A stretch of DNA of 64,000 nucleotides. Origin: Rhodococcus spongiicola. Its GTDB lineage: Bacteria; Actinomycetota; Actinomycetes; Mycobacteriales; Mycobacteriaceae. The notes below the pieces were generated by a model. That model was given only the letters and a program-made list of their open reading frames with translations. It searched no databases and was not told the origin of the DNA. Where the stretch lies: positions 62,001 through 126,000 of the forward strand of contig NZ_RKLN01000001.1 of the NCBI RefSeq assembly GCF_004011835.1. Direction: 5' to 3'. A program made the position numbers and the translations under genes. Each line of letters begins with the position of its first letter. Positions within the stretch are counted from its first letter, which is position 1. Positions 35,054-45,200 of this stretch are shown here, in pieces.

Positions 35054-36508
35054 TCAAGCGTCGCTTCGGGTGGGTGAGGGCCTCTTCACCAGTCGATGGC
35101 CCTTTAGTGCGACACCGCAGCGCTCCAATTCGGCGGCCCATCCTGCCTCAAGGCCAATACGAGTGGGATTGCTATAGAGCCCGGCACGTACTTCCGCTGC
35201 CGTGAGTCGTCGATACTTCGGTACTGCAGGGTCGTCTGCAGCCAGAAACTCTTCCTTACGATGCAACAGCGGTTTGTTCGTCCTGTCAGCGAAGGATTGG
35301 TATTGACTCTCGAGAGTCGTCATATCCACGCCATAGGTCCAATTCAGAGTGGGATGTGGATCCGAGTCGAATTTCGGGTATGACGACCACGAGACCCGCC
35401 GACCACGATGATCCAATTTGAGTATGTTCCATCCTTCAGGCCTGCCAGCCGCGACGAAGCCGCAATGCTCGTAGAGACGGAGCACCACGGGCATGGAGGA
35501 AATCGCCCGTTCGTGCACATAGAGTGCCGTCGCAGTCAGTTTTCCGACGGAGTTCCGCATCGCGCCTCGAATGTATGTATCGTCGCGAATTTTCAGCAAT
35601 AGCCTATCAGCCCGCGCGCATGCTTCATGATAGCTACGAAAGCAATTTCTTATGTCTGCTCGAATCGAAATCGGCAAATCCGATAATTGCGCGCGCCCAT
35701 TGAAGATTGACGTACCAAGGTAGAGAAGCGTGTCGAGAGTTGTTCGCTTAGCACCCTCGGCGACCTTGTCTGGATCTGCACCCTTCTTGATCAGACGAAC
35801 TAGCGCAGACTGAGATACTCTTCCAAGCAATGGAATCACACCTGCAGGAATTTCCTCGAACATTGGAACTCGTCCGCGCTTCTCTGTAAATGCAATGACT
35901 TCAGCGAGCGCCGATACGTAATCGGCGCTGTCCGTCCAATCGAACTCCGAAATAGTCCCGCGAGCCAAATATGCTAGGCGGTCCTCCTCGCGGCGGAATG
36001 CATAAACTACCCCAGGTACGGGGGACACACAGTAGCCACCGGTTACATCTTCGACCAAGGCTCGCAGTTCGCGTGCGCCGTAGAAGTGCTGGAATGTGCC
36101 ACGACTCGTGACTAGTCCGTCTCCGGTAGCGTGACCTCGTGCCGGTTGCTGTTCCCAGTCCATGCGGCAGCTGACGACCAGCGCCTTTCCCGCGAGCTGC
36201 CAAGCTGTTGACAGAGCCTGTCGCCGCTCGTTCTGATCTTCAATGACGTTCAACACGTAGGTGAGCATGACGACGTCTTGCTCATGCAACGGACTATCTG
36301 GCAAGAAAAAAGGGTCCCACCCGTGTGCCTCGATACCCATCTGCTCGAGCCGCCGAACATCCTGACCGCGCCCGCAGCCGTAGTCGAAAACGCTGTTGCT
36401 CTCTGACAACACCCCATCCAACAGAGCCTGCCGAAGCGGCATCGACAAGCCTGAGCGGCCAATAGCCGTTCGGTGCCGTTGGGTAGTCCATCCTGTTGGT
36501 GTCGCCAT
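35054..36508 (-). CDS. DNA phosphorothioation-associated putative methyltransferase
   Basis: 484 residues from the ATG at 36508, which has GGAAGGAA seven bases upstream; an ATG at 36529 is less likely. The N-terminal part carries TAIGRSGLSMPLRQALLDGV and the SAM-binding motif SVFDYGCGRGQDVRRLEQMG, followed by HGWDPFFLP and VVMLTYVLNVIED. This is the hallmark of the methyltransferase family repeatedly found beside Dnd/Ssp phosphorothioation genes (TIGR04096). It is downstream of the ssp operon on the same strand, but 412 bases separate it from the PLD gene, so it may have its own promoter. A+T-rich codons are frequent. Confidence 0.85.
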   Translation of the reverse strand: MATPTGWTTQRHRTAIGRSGLSMPLRQALLDGVLSESNSVFDYGCGRGQDVRRLEQMGIEAHGWDPFFLPDSPLHEQDVVMLTYVLNVIEDQNERRQALSTAWQLAGKALVVSCRMDWEQQPARGHATGDGLVTSRGTFQHFYGARELRALVEDVTGGYCVSPVPGVVYAFRREEDRLAYLARGTISEFDWTDSADYVSALAEVIAFTEKRGRVPMFEEIPAGVIPLLGRVSQSALVRLIKKGADPDKVAEGAKRTTLDTLLYLGTSIFNGRAQLSDLPISIRADIRNCFRSYHEACARADRLLLKIRDDTYIRGAMRNSVGKLTATALYVHERAISSMPVVLRLYEHCGFVAAGRPEGWNILKLDHRGRRVSWSSYPKFDSDPHPTLNWTYGVDMTTLESQYQSFADRTNKPLLHRKEEFLAADDPAVPKYRRLTAAEVRAGLYSNPTRIGLEAGWAAELERCGVALKGHRLVKRPSPTRSDA

Positions 36509-36920
36509 CGCCAATTCCTTCCGCCCCATACGTCTTCGCGACTACAAGATTGAGCGCATGCGAATCAAGTCAACGGAGGGCTCCTCTAAGGAGTGTATAT
36601 CGTTGTTTGCGCAGCGCTGTGATATTGGCATCATGCCGCTAATTTGACGGATTCGTCCAATGTGGCGTGGATGGCTATTGACCGAGTGCGAGATGATGAG
36701 GTATGCAGTTGGCTCCGTTGATCCGGCTCGAGGGCTGTCCTGACGTTCGGGCAGCGGGTACGTTCATGACCGGCCAAAGTCGGCCAGTACCGGCCCAGTT
36801 GACGTGGCAGTCGTCGACCTGTACCGCCCGCAACGGACAGCGGATTGAGCGATTCGAGACCAAGTCCGCAAGTTCATGACTTCATCAACGATGAAACCCG
36901 CCTTCACAAGTATTCCGGGC
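36509..36920. other. Intergenic region upstream of the methyltransferase gene
   Basis: About 410 bases with no supportable gene. The part next to the methyltransferase start (36540-36660) is A+T-rich and presumably its promoter. Between 36765 and 36800 there is a cluster of CCGGCC/CGGCCA words (three in 30 bases), possibly a small hairpin ending the ssp transcript. Nothing else was recognised. Confidence 0.45.
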
Positions 36921-37862
36921 CTAATTTCGCAGGCGATTTGTATCTGGCTCTAGAACGTGAATGATCTCCGAGTAGTTTCCGCGAGTGAACCCGAATTTTT
37001 CTGGTAAGAATTTTTTTAGCCAGCGATACAACGTCTGTGTCTGGCGAACCGGGTCGACAATATCCGGACACCGCCGAGCGATCCAGTCTCTCATTGCACC
37101 GAAACGCTTTGGTTCCTTGGCGAACTCTAAAACCTCGATGACGATGGGCTCATAGGAAAGCATCGCGGCTACATTGGTCTCGAAGGCGTTCCTGTCTTCG
37201 ACACTTAGTATCCCAAGGTGCCGCAGGTCGATCAACGCATCTCGAGTGAGTGTTGTAGTGAGGTCATCGTGACGTCCTGCTTGAACATCAAATAGCGCAC
37301 CTGGATCGCGGCAGCGCGGTAGCCATATATCGTGCCCCACACCAGCCCGATCCTGATACCCAAGGTCAGGCATCTCTGAGCTCGGAGCCACAATACTCTG
37401 AAGCTCGAGCGCTCTTGACGCTTGTTCCATCAGATCCTGCATCTGGTCTGTCGCGATCACCGAACAGGCGGCGACATCGTCTTCGAAGTCTTGGAGCGGT
37501 ACGGAGTCGACAAGAAGTTCGAGGTTGCTTGGCTCACGCCACCCAAGTCCCGAAGCGGTCAGGTTCGCTGATCCGACGAATGCGCGATTGTCGAACCGAA
37601 AGTACTTCGCGTGAAGTCGGGAACACAGCATGAACTCCGCTGAGCGCCGCTCAAGTGCGGCTTGCCTACAAGCCAGATCACTTACCCCCGTCGCGACTTC
37701 CACGGGATGCCACCGTGTAACAACTCTAAGGTCTACCCGGGTGTCGGTCACCGCTAGAAGTCGCCGCAGCACAGCTTCCTTCATGAATGGCGCGACCAGG
37801 ACGATCTCCTCCTGCGCCGATGCTGCAACGACTTCTAGCCGCGAACCTAAAGATGGTGCCAT
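36921..37862 (-). CDS. Phospholipase D-like nuclease, last gene of the SspFGH-like effector set
   Basis: 313 residues, starting the base after the GHKL gene's stop. One complete HKD motif is present at ~residues 83-100: LHAKYFRFDNRAFVGSANLT (H-x-K, D, GSxN), so two subunits would form an active site as in other single-HKD nucleases. The N-terminus EEIVLVAPFMKEAVLRRLL is the preceding conserved strand. The C-terminal half is charged and helical. In the order sspBCD then helicase, ATPase, nuclease, it occupies the position expected for SspH; that letter is inferred from order, not from direct comparison. Confidence 0.78.
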   Translation of the reverse strand: MAPSLGSRLEVVAASAQEEIVLVAPFMKEAVLRRLLAVTDTRVDLRVVTRWHPVEVATGVSDLACRQAALERRSAEFMLCSRLHAKYFRFDNRAFVGSANLTASGLGWREPSNLELLVDSVPLQDFEDDVAACSVIATDQMQDLMEQASRALELQSIVAPSSEMPDLGYQDRAGVGHDIWLPRCRDPGALFDVQAGRHDDLTTTLTRDALIDLRHLGILSVEDRNAFETNVAAMLSYEPIVIEVLEFAKEPKRFGAMRDWIARRCPDIVDPVRQTQTLYRWLKKFLPEKFGFTRGNYSEIIHVLEPDTNRLRN

Positions 37863-39677
37863 CTAGCCACGGAGGAATCGTGATGCGACCCGGCCCCAGT
37901 CGGTGCGGATATCCTGGAGGGCTTCGCGGCGCGCGGGTAGCGCTTCCTCGTCCTCATAACGCGCCCACGCCATCAGGAGCAGTTTGAGTCCACGGTTTGC
38001 GCGACGGAGCCGCTCGGCGAGTTCGTCTCGACTGTCCCCATCAGATATTTGATTTTCGAGAACTTCGACAAGACCCTCATACGCGGGGTGATCAACGTTA
38101 ATCTTGATGACGATCTCACCCGCGACCGGCCGAACGTTGAAGAAAGCACCTCCATCGAGTGTTCCCTGCGAAAATACGTACTTCATTCCTTCTTGGACAA
38201 CATCGAGCGACTTGTTGCGCGCCTGAGCTTGTGTCAATCCATCACCTTCAAAAACCTGCGCAAGAGCATTTACGCGTTCAGACTCAGGCATGCTTTCTTC
38301 TTTGTCACTCTGGCCCTTCCGACCTTCTGCCTGAAATTTCTTCGTAATTTCGGTCGCTTCAGCCTCTGGGGAGGCGACGCCATATCGCCTTTCTTGACTC
38401 TTTTGCCCCTGTGTCTGTATTTTTAGCGCCTTCCTGATCGTGCTCAGGCGGCGTTGTATGTCTTGCGCGACCTCAACGAGATCAGCAGCAGGATCACCGT
38501 TCTCCTCCATCTCCCCCTTGATGTCCGCGGTGCTACGCGAATCGTCCTTGATTATGGAGTCAATCGAAGCTGTTACTTCACTGAAGTATCGCGCCGACTG
38601 CTTGTTGTTGGTAACACCGAACACCTCGTCCAGCGCGGGCGGGAAGTCGACTTCGACACCCCACCATCGTTCCCTCGGGTCGTAGCCGATTACCAAGGAC
38701 TGATCGAGATCCAGCTCGCGCCCAGCGCGCATGAGACTCACCCCAACGTTCCGCCCAGCGTGCTTGCCGTAGGGCAGCGCTCCTGCGTTGTTGGGCCTTC
38801 TCGCCCCACTCTTCGCGACGGTGAAACGCGTCGTCACGGTGTGCATCCCACCGTCCGGCCCCTCGATCTTCCGCTCGATTTCCCAGGTCTCTTCATCACC
38901 ATCGGGCTCGAACATCGGGTCGTTGTCGTAGGGGGCGGGAGTGCTCGACGGAGCCATAAGGTACAGGGGGTCATTGACCCGAGCAGGCCTTGCCTTCGTG
39001 GCCTGCGACCTATCCCCAATATCGAACTCGGCGAGACGGATAGTTACCTCACCTTCGTGAAGGTAGCGCCTGTACATGCGCCCGATGATGTCTTCGGACC
39101 GATCGATGATTGTCGACGCCCTCCGCCACTGCATTCGGTCGAGTTTCGACCAGACGACCAGCGTGCCCGAAGATCCGACGGACTCGGCCAAATCACGCCA
39201 ACCCTGCGGGACCGGATCAACCACGGGCAACGGAACTGTAGAGCTGGACCCCTTTTCGATCTCGTCGAGATCGATGAAGGTGTAGTTCGCACGGTCAGGA
39301 GAGTCGGTCCAAGACCAGACTTCAACGCGACGAGCCTGGGAGATGGACGCGCTCGGCAGGCCCATTCCGAAGCGGCCGATGCCGGAACGATCGTCGAGAC
39401 GGGTCCCGTTGCCGAACTGCAGCGCCATCCGCAAGGTTTCGGCGTCCATGCCAGAGCCGTCATCAAGCACTCCGACTTCCTTGATGCGCGGCACATGCCG
39501 CTTTTGAACAAGCTCAAGTTCTTCACCTGCGAGGAGCTGCACGTGGCGGGCGCCCGCTTGTATAGCGTTGTCAATCAACTCGGCGACTGCATACGCCGTG
39601 TTCTTGTACCCGTTGTCTCGCATGGCTGCAATTGCGAGACTTGTTGGCACCAGATCGAAATCGGATTTTTTAGGCAT
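37863..39677 (-). CDS. GHKL (HSP90/MutL-type) ATPase, middle gene of the SspFGH-like set
   Basis: 604 residues from the ATG at 39677, overlapping the helicase stop by eight bases. ATP-lid motifs: AVAELIDNAIQAGA (N box), VLDDGSGMDAETLRMALQFG (G1), GIGRFGMGLPSASISQARRV (G2). A long middle and C-terminal part follows, with DIQRRLSTIRKALKIQTQGQ and a charged helical stretch. The N-terminal domain is that of MORC/MutL/HSP90 ATPases. It would act as an ATP-driven clamp in anti-phage defence. Position suggests SspG by order. Confidence 0.8.
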   Translation of the reverse strand: MPKKSDFDLVPTSLAIAAMRDNGYKNTAYAVAELIDNAIQAGARHVQLLAGEELELVQKRHVPRIKEVGVLDDGSGMDAETLRMALQFGNGTRLDDRSGIGRFGMGLPSASISQARRVEVWSWTDSPDRANYTFIDLDEIEKGSSSTVPLPVVDPVPQGWRDLAESVGSSGTLVVWSKLDRMQWRRASTIIDRSEDIIGRMYRRYLHEGEVTIRLAEFDIGDRSQATKARPARVNDPLYLMAPSSTPAPYDNDPMFEPDGDEETWEIERKIEGPDGGMHTVTTRFTVAKSGARRPNNAGALPYGKHAGRNVGVSLMRAGRELDLDQSLVIGYDPRERWWGVEVDFPPALDEVFGVTNNKQSARYFSEVTASIDSIIKDDSRSTADIKGEMEENGDPAADLVEVAQDIQRRLSTIRKALKIQTQGQKSQERRYGVASPEAEATEITKKFQAEGRKGQSDKEESMPESERVNALAQVFEGDGLTQAQARNKSLDVVQEGMKYVFSQGTLDGGAFFNVRPVAGEIVIKINVDHPAYEGLVEVLENQISDGDSRDELAERLRRANRGLKLLLMAWARYEDEEALPARREALQDIRTDWGRVASRFLRG

Positions 39678-41304
39678 CCCACACATCTTCCCAGTTCGTA
39701 AAGGCTTCGGACATACCGCCGAAACCCGGCAGCGAGGTGTCGACGATTGTAACCACAAGGGCCTCTTTATTACCCCCAGCTTGCACCCCGCGTGTCGCCC
39801 GACCAACCATCTGGCTGTACAGCACGAGAGACTTTGTTGGTCGCGCAATGATCGCAGCGCTGGTTCGAGGAGCATCGAATCCCGTTGTGAGCACACCGTA
39901 GTTGCAAAGAACCTGCGGCTCCTCGGCGTCGGACCGGAAGGCTGCTATCAGACGTTGTCGTTCGGAAGGCGACGTTTTGCTCGTCACTGACGACGCCCGT
40001 ATCCCACGGGCAGCCAGCACGGTAGCCAGGATATTCGAATGCTGCGCGGTGGTGGCGAAGACAATGACACGGCTATGGGTCCGGATCAAGCTCTCCACGC
40101 GAGTAACGATCAACAGGTTTCGGGTGTCGTCCCCAGCTAGTTGTTCGAGAACCTCTGTGGGAATATCAGTTGCCTGCTCAATCTGTCGGAAGTCTTTGGG
40201 GCCGACATTCACATCACCTGAATAGGTAAGGGATTCGTACTCGGTTCTGGCGAGGTAGCCCTCGTCGATCAGGTAATCGACCGGATTGGCGTAGTCCGCT
40301 ACCTTCAGGGTCACCTTCTTGTTAGCGAAGAAGTTCGACAGCTTTCGATCTTCGTCCAGATCGTTCCACGTTCGACCCGGCGTGGCTGTGAGCCCGAGTA
40401 GGCACGTTTCAGCATGTCTATCCACAAGCAGTTCGAGAACGTCCTTGTAGGTCGGCGCCAGAGCTTGGTGTGCCTCATCAATGATCACAAGGCGAGACCT
40501 GTCCGCTAGTCGGGACCACGTCTGGTAGTTCGATCGAATCGAGTTGTACATCTTGTCTAGACCGCACACGACGAGACCATCTCGAGCGTTATCGATCTCA
40601 ATAGGGTTGGAACCCCAGAACCGGAAGACCTTCAACGTGCGATTCCCAAGCGCACCCCAGGCGCGCTCGAACTCCGAAGCTGCCTGCTCACAGAGTTCTT
40701 CGCTGTAGGCCAACCACACGGCCATGCGTGGTTCGCCTGCCCGCAAGTAGTCGCAAACGACGTTCATAGCTGTTCGAGTCTTGCCAGAACCCGTGGGCAT
40801 ATGAAGTATGGCGCGGCCGGGCCCATCACGCAGGGCGTCGACCACCTCAGACGTCGCTACTCTTTGGTGATGGAACAGGGGGTATCGCGGTTCTGCCGGC
40901 TTGTCGGGAAGTATCTCGTTCCGGCTGACTTCCTCATCGACGGAGACGCCAAGCAAGCGGTGGAGCTTCGCTTCTTGAGTAGATCCCTTGCGAAGCTTCA
41001 AGGATGTAAGGAGTTCGTACGGATCCCTGGAACCATTTCTCGAGCCGAGACCCAGCCCCTTGACCAGCGCCTCCGCCTGATTCGGTGAGAGCATTCGGAA
41101 CAGGGCAGTCCGGGCTTTCGGGTCTCTGATGAGGTCACTCGGGGTCCGCTGCAATTTCAACAGCTCACGGAGCTTGCTCGGTTTGGCAAGATCAGGGTCC
41201 AAACGAATGAGCAACCGAGTAACATCTGGCCCCACTAGGTCGCGTAGCGTCTCTTCGTCCGCACGAGCCATGAGCGTGTTGAAGTTCAGCCGTTCATCGA
41301 GCAC
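39670..41304 (-). CDS. DEAH-box superfamily 2 helicase, first gene of the SspFGH-like set
   Basis: 544 residues from a GTG with AAGGGG six bases upstream. Residues 1-130 are an N-terminal helical part. The helicase core has LFHHQRVATSEVVDALRDGP, ILHMPTGSGKTRTAMNVVCD (motif I), LVIIDEAHQALAPTYKDVLE (DEAH box), LLGLTATPGRTWNDL (motif III), VIVFATTAQHSNILA and ATRGVQAGGNKEALVVTIVD with SQMVGRATRG (motif VI). It is related to restriction helicases of the Res type. It starts 129 bases after the sspD stop and begins a tightly packed three-gene block, fitting SspF by order. Confidence 0.82.
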   Translation of the reverse strand: MLDERLNFNTLMARADEETLRDLVGPDVTRLLIRLDPDLAKPSKLRELLKLQRTPSDLIRDPKARTALFRMLSPNQAEALVKGLGLGSRNGSRDPYELLTSLKLRKGSTQEAKLHRLLGVSVDEEVSRNEILPDKPAEPRYPLFHHQRVATSEVVDALRDGPGRAILHMPTGSGKTRTAMNVVCDYLRAGEPRMAVWLAYSEELCEQAASEFERAWGALGNRTLKVFRFWGSNPIEIDNARDGLVVCGLDKMYNSIRSNYQTWSRLADRSRLVIIDEAHQALAPTYKDVLELLVDRHAETCLLGLTATPGRTWNDLDEDRKLSNFFANKKVTLKVADYANPVDYLIDEGYLARTEYESLTYSGDVNVGPKDFRQIEQATDIPTEVLEQLAGDDTRNLLIVTRVESLIRTHSRVIVFATTAQHSNILATVLAARGIRASSVTSKTSPSERQRLIAAFRSDAEEPQVLCNYGVLTTGFDAPRTSAAIIARPTKSLVLYSQMVGRATRGVQAGGNKEALVVTIVDTSLPGFGGMSEAFTNWEDVWDA

Positions 41305-41433
41305 TTGCTGCCCCTTGGCTGCCCATCGAGTACGAGCACCCTAAGTGCGACAACAGGTTTGTGACTTTGCCAGTCACAGGCATTCCCCCCTCTGTTGAGA
41401 TGAAAAGTCAATTGGTCGGGACTGGGATCCAAA

Positions 41434-42282
41434 CTAGAGAGCGCACACCGAGCATTGCGCTGAATCGTCGTCATCGTCGAGGGCATCGCCCAGGACATCC
41501 CACACCGGCTTGTTCTTCTTCCGCTTGGACGCGCTATCCATTGCTTTGGCGTGCCGTTCGAGGATCTCTTCACGCCGCGCGATCAAGTCGGGCAGCGACT
41601 CCCCGCCCGACCACGTGTACTGCCTCCCCTTCATCGCATACTGACCGAATGATGCGTCACCATCGGCGCCGGCGTCCTGCCTGACCTTCGATTCGATAGC
41701 GATCGCCCTGTTGAATAGCTCTGGATGCTTCTCGGCCAGGCCAACCCATTCTGCTTTCCGTTGGTAGAAGCAGAAATAGCATCCTGAACGTGTCCGCCAC
41801 TCGTAGTACTTCGGAAGACCGATTCCGGCCTCATCGAGAAGCCGAAGGACCCCGTCATGATCGATATCGTCTTCTACGAACGGAAAGACCGTACGAATGT
41901 TCGGCTTTGTGCTCACATACCCCTTGCGAGTGGCCTCATCAGCCCGTATCGCTACATAAGAGACGGCGGCGTCCTCGCCGATCCACTCCTCGAGTGGTTC
42001 GATCTTCATCTTTGCTGTGCACCAGCGCATCTGGGGTGACGGCAGCGTTCCGCGGTACACGTCGAACCAGTGATCAAATCCCTTCTTGGGGTTCAGTCGG
42101 GCGATCGGCTTGCCCAGCGCCGTTTCGAGGCGGTCGAGGTACGCATAGGTCTCGGGAAGTTCAGCACCGGTGTCGCAGAAGAAGTACTCCATCTCCGGGA
42201 CCCGGTCACGCATGTATACAGCGAGGGCACTCGAGTCCTTTCCTCCGCTGATACCACAGATGTGTCGTACCGAATCAGCCAT
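41434..42282 (-). CDS. sspD: SspD/DndC-like phosphorothioation sulfurtransferase (PP-loop ATP pyrophosphatase)
   Basis: 282 residues from the ATG at 42282, which overlaps the sspC stop by eight bases. The PP-loop is HICGISGGKDSSALAVYMRD at the N-terminus. FFCDTGAELPETYAYLDRLE follows, as in PAPS reductases. Cysteines for an iron-sulfur cluster are seen in MRWCTAKMKIEPLE and SGCYFCFYQRKAEWVGLAEK (C-x2-C). In phosphorothioation this enzyme adenylates the DNA backbone for sulfur insertion. It is shorter than most DndC proteins and follows SspC, as in Ssp systems. Confidence 0.85.
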   Translation of the reverse strand: MADSVRHICGISGGKDSSALAVYMRDRVPEMEYFFCDTGAELPETYAYLDRLETALGKPIARLNPKKGFDHWFDVYRGTLPSPQMRWCTAKMKIEPLEEWIGEDAAVSYVAIRADEATRKGYVSTKPNIRTVFPFVEDDIDHDGVLRLLDEAGIGLPKYYEWRTRSGCYFCFYQRKAEWVGLAEKHPELFNRAIAIESKVRQDAGADGDASFGQYAMKGRQYTWSGGESLPDLIARREEILERHAKAMDSASKRKKNKPVWDVLGDALDDDDDSAQCSVCAL

Positions 42283-45200
42283 GGTGGATGTCCTTCCTGT
42301 GCTCGCCGTGCAATGCAGAAGATGTGTCTGTCTCTTCCAACGCCAACCTTGCCATGAGCATCCGACAAGCTTTCGTCCGTGAACCCCACACCTCACCGAG
42401 TTGCGCGAGGAGCGGCTCGAAGTGAGCGTCAATCGATTCCCTCTGCCGCTCAGTGATGGAGAGCAGCTCGGTGCGCTCGGTACCGTCTGGATGGGTAAGG
42501 GTCATCCGGCTGATGGCGAAGCCGTCGGGCTCAGCATCAGCCGCACGGCGGTCGTACAACACTGCCTGGACTCTGCGCATCGTTCCGCCAACTTCAGAAA
42601 TCCTGAGAGAGAAACGGTTGGCCATATCGTCGTTCCAGACCCGTGGAGCGTGGCCTTCCGAGACGACCATTGCCACGTTTTCCAGCCAAGCCCGATCCTC
42701 CAGGGGCCTTGCGAGGGCACCGACAAACGCCTTGAGCCGGGGCTCGAGTATTCCACCGTCCAGGTTGGCTGCCTGCCCCGCGAGGAGCTTGCGAGTTTCG
42801 GACAGGGTCAATTCGGATACAGTCCCGGTGAGCGCCGTCGCGTCGATCAGGTGAGACTTGATGTCGTCGAGAAGTGCGTCATACGCGCCCTTCAGCTCGA
42901 GGATGACCTCCGCGAGCCGGTCTGCGTATTTGCCGGCGTCGACCTGGTTGCCGTTCCCGATGGCCGGAAACGGCTTCATCCCCAAGACCTGTGGGAGCGT
43001 CTCGAAGACAAGTACATCCGGCTCGGAAGCTGCGTGAAACGCACTACGTACTTCGAGTGCGTCCGCCGAAATCGCACTCTTCGTCTTCTGCGCGTACGGG
43101 GGCAACAGCCGTAGCTCCCGGAAGAGCGCAGTTGCGACATTGAGAAAGGTTGGCTGTTGCGAGCCCGCCTTGATCTTGAGCCGGGCGATGAGTGCATTCA
43201 CGACGATTCGGCGACTTCCACTGTCGGTTCCGGTGTTTCGGACCGTGAAGTGGACAGGGTTGCGGGTAAGCCTCTCGGCGACGGCATCGTCGAGCGACAG
43301 GACGAGGCTTCCGTGCTCGTACAGGGCGATCTCGTTAGCGTTGACGACGAGGTTTGTCGCGACGAGGAGCGGGATCACGCCTTCCTTCAAGCCGATAGGG
43401 GGCTCAGTGAGGCGCCTCGTGACTTCAAGCAGATTCGTTCTGGTGGTCCTGGCATCCTTGAACACGGAATCGATCGTCTGCCACACTGCCTTCCACTGTG
43501 TGTCCGATGGGGCCTGAATTTCCCAGACACCTTCTGAGCTTTCACGGTGCATCCCCGTCGAACGGAATAGTGCGTCATAGATAGCCCGTTCGGGCCCATA
43601 CCCCTCGATGCCGAAGGACTGCTCGCCCCCCTTAGCCAGCATCGCTTCCATGAGCACCCTACGAGCCTTGGCTCCCTGGCTTGTGAGTTCGCGCCTGGCG
43701 ATCATCTCGTTGGATACACGGGGAGTATCGGTGTAGGCGCGATCTGAGACTTCTGACAACACGGCGGACAGACCGGTCTTGGGTGCCAACTCTCCGTCGT
43801 AGCCCGCGAGTACCCAACTCGCACGTGAATTCCAGGCACTACCGACCAAGCTGCGCAGCTGTTGCTGCGCGGCCGCCGTTCGCTCAGCAAGCTCGCGCTT
43901 CGCCACCCAATCGACATTCTCGTCCTCCGCGGAGTGGAGCGCGAGCTGCAATGCGGCCGCCTCCAGCGCTGCCTCCTCAACGGCAGCAAGATCGTTCGGA
44001 GTAATCACCACGATCGGCTTCCCACCAGAAGCGAGCTCCAGAAGCTCCTCCGAAGGGTGGGCGGTCGCGTATAGAACCGCACCGTCCCAGGCCGCGTCCG
44101 GCGCTTGAAAGTCCGCCGGCGTTAGGTTGCTGAACTTTTGTTCGAATATTCGCAGTACGCCGTTCCGTTGGCTGTGACGGCCAGCCACAGCCGGTTCCAA
44201 CGGTGTCACCTCATTCAGCAGCGTTGCGAGATCCTTCGTTGCACATTGCCTCTTGGCGCCGGCAATAGCGCGCCGAAGGTCGTAGTCAGATCCTTGCCAA
44301 ACTCGGTACTCGTCAGAGAAGGTCCGGTAGACGATCAGCCCCCTGTCCTCGAGTGAGGTCAGCACAGTGCCGACCTCATCGAGGGTGCTTGAGCCGTCTT
44401 GTCCTGTAAGAAGCGCGAATTCGAGCATGGGGCGTGACGCTCGTACGCTCCCACCGCTCGAAACTAGATTCAGGACCCCGATAGATTTGAGGGCGCGAAG
44501 CTCCGCAGAAGTGAGGCCGACGGTGTCCCTGATGCGTGTTTCGATCTCCATCCAGCGACTCGCGGTCTCGGAGACCCCGATCATGCTTCCGGCGGAATCG
44601 AGAAAGTAGTCATAGACCCGGTCAAGCCCGAGAAGCGGTACCGGTTGTGACGGATTCCATTCGGAACTGTCGAGAAATGCCGGCACGGCGAGGGGTTCCG
44701 TACCCGCCATGAAGGAGAACAATGTTCGTTCGTTCTGGCCGTAGCGCGTGCAGAGATCGGGAAGAACCGCAAGTGTGAGAGGGTGCAGCGGAATGGCATC
44801 CCGCGCGTCCTCTACGAGATCACGCAGACCAAGGTGCTCGAATGTCGTCGAGTTGGCTGTGATCCATTTGTCCGCGGCTTTATCGAGTTTCGGCGTCGTA
44901 CGCTCTAAACTACCAACGATCAAACGGCGAGACTGAGAAGGTGTTTCGACGTAAGGGATGTCCTGGAAACGCCCTTGCACCTTTGACCATTCGCGTCTGC
45001 GCGCTGCAGATGTCTCCTGGACGTACTCGTCAAATGACAAGTGTTGCATGGTGATTATCACCAATGGAAGCGCATCGTCGCCCTGAGTTAGTTCTGCTAG
45101 TTCTTGCAAGAGATACGGATCACCTAGGTGACCGGATTCGGCGAAAGCTTCGAGATTCTTTCCGAACTCGTCGATGATCAGAATCATCGGACGAGTTGCA

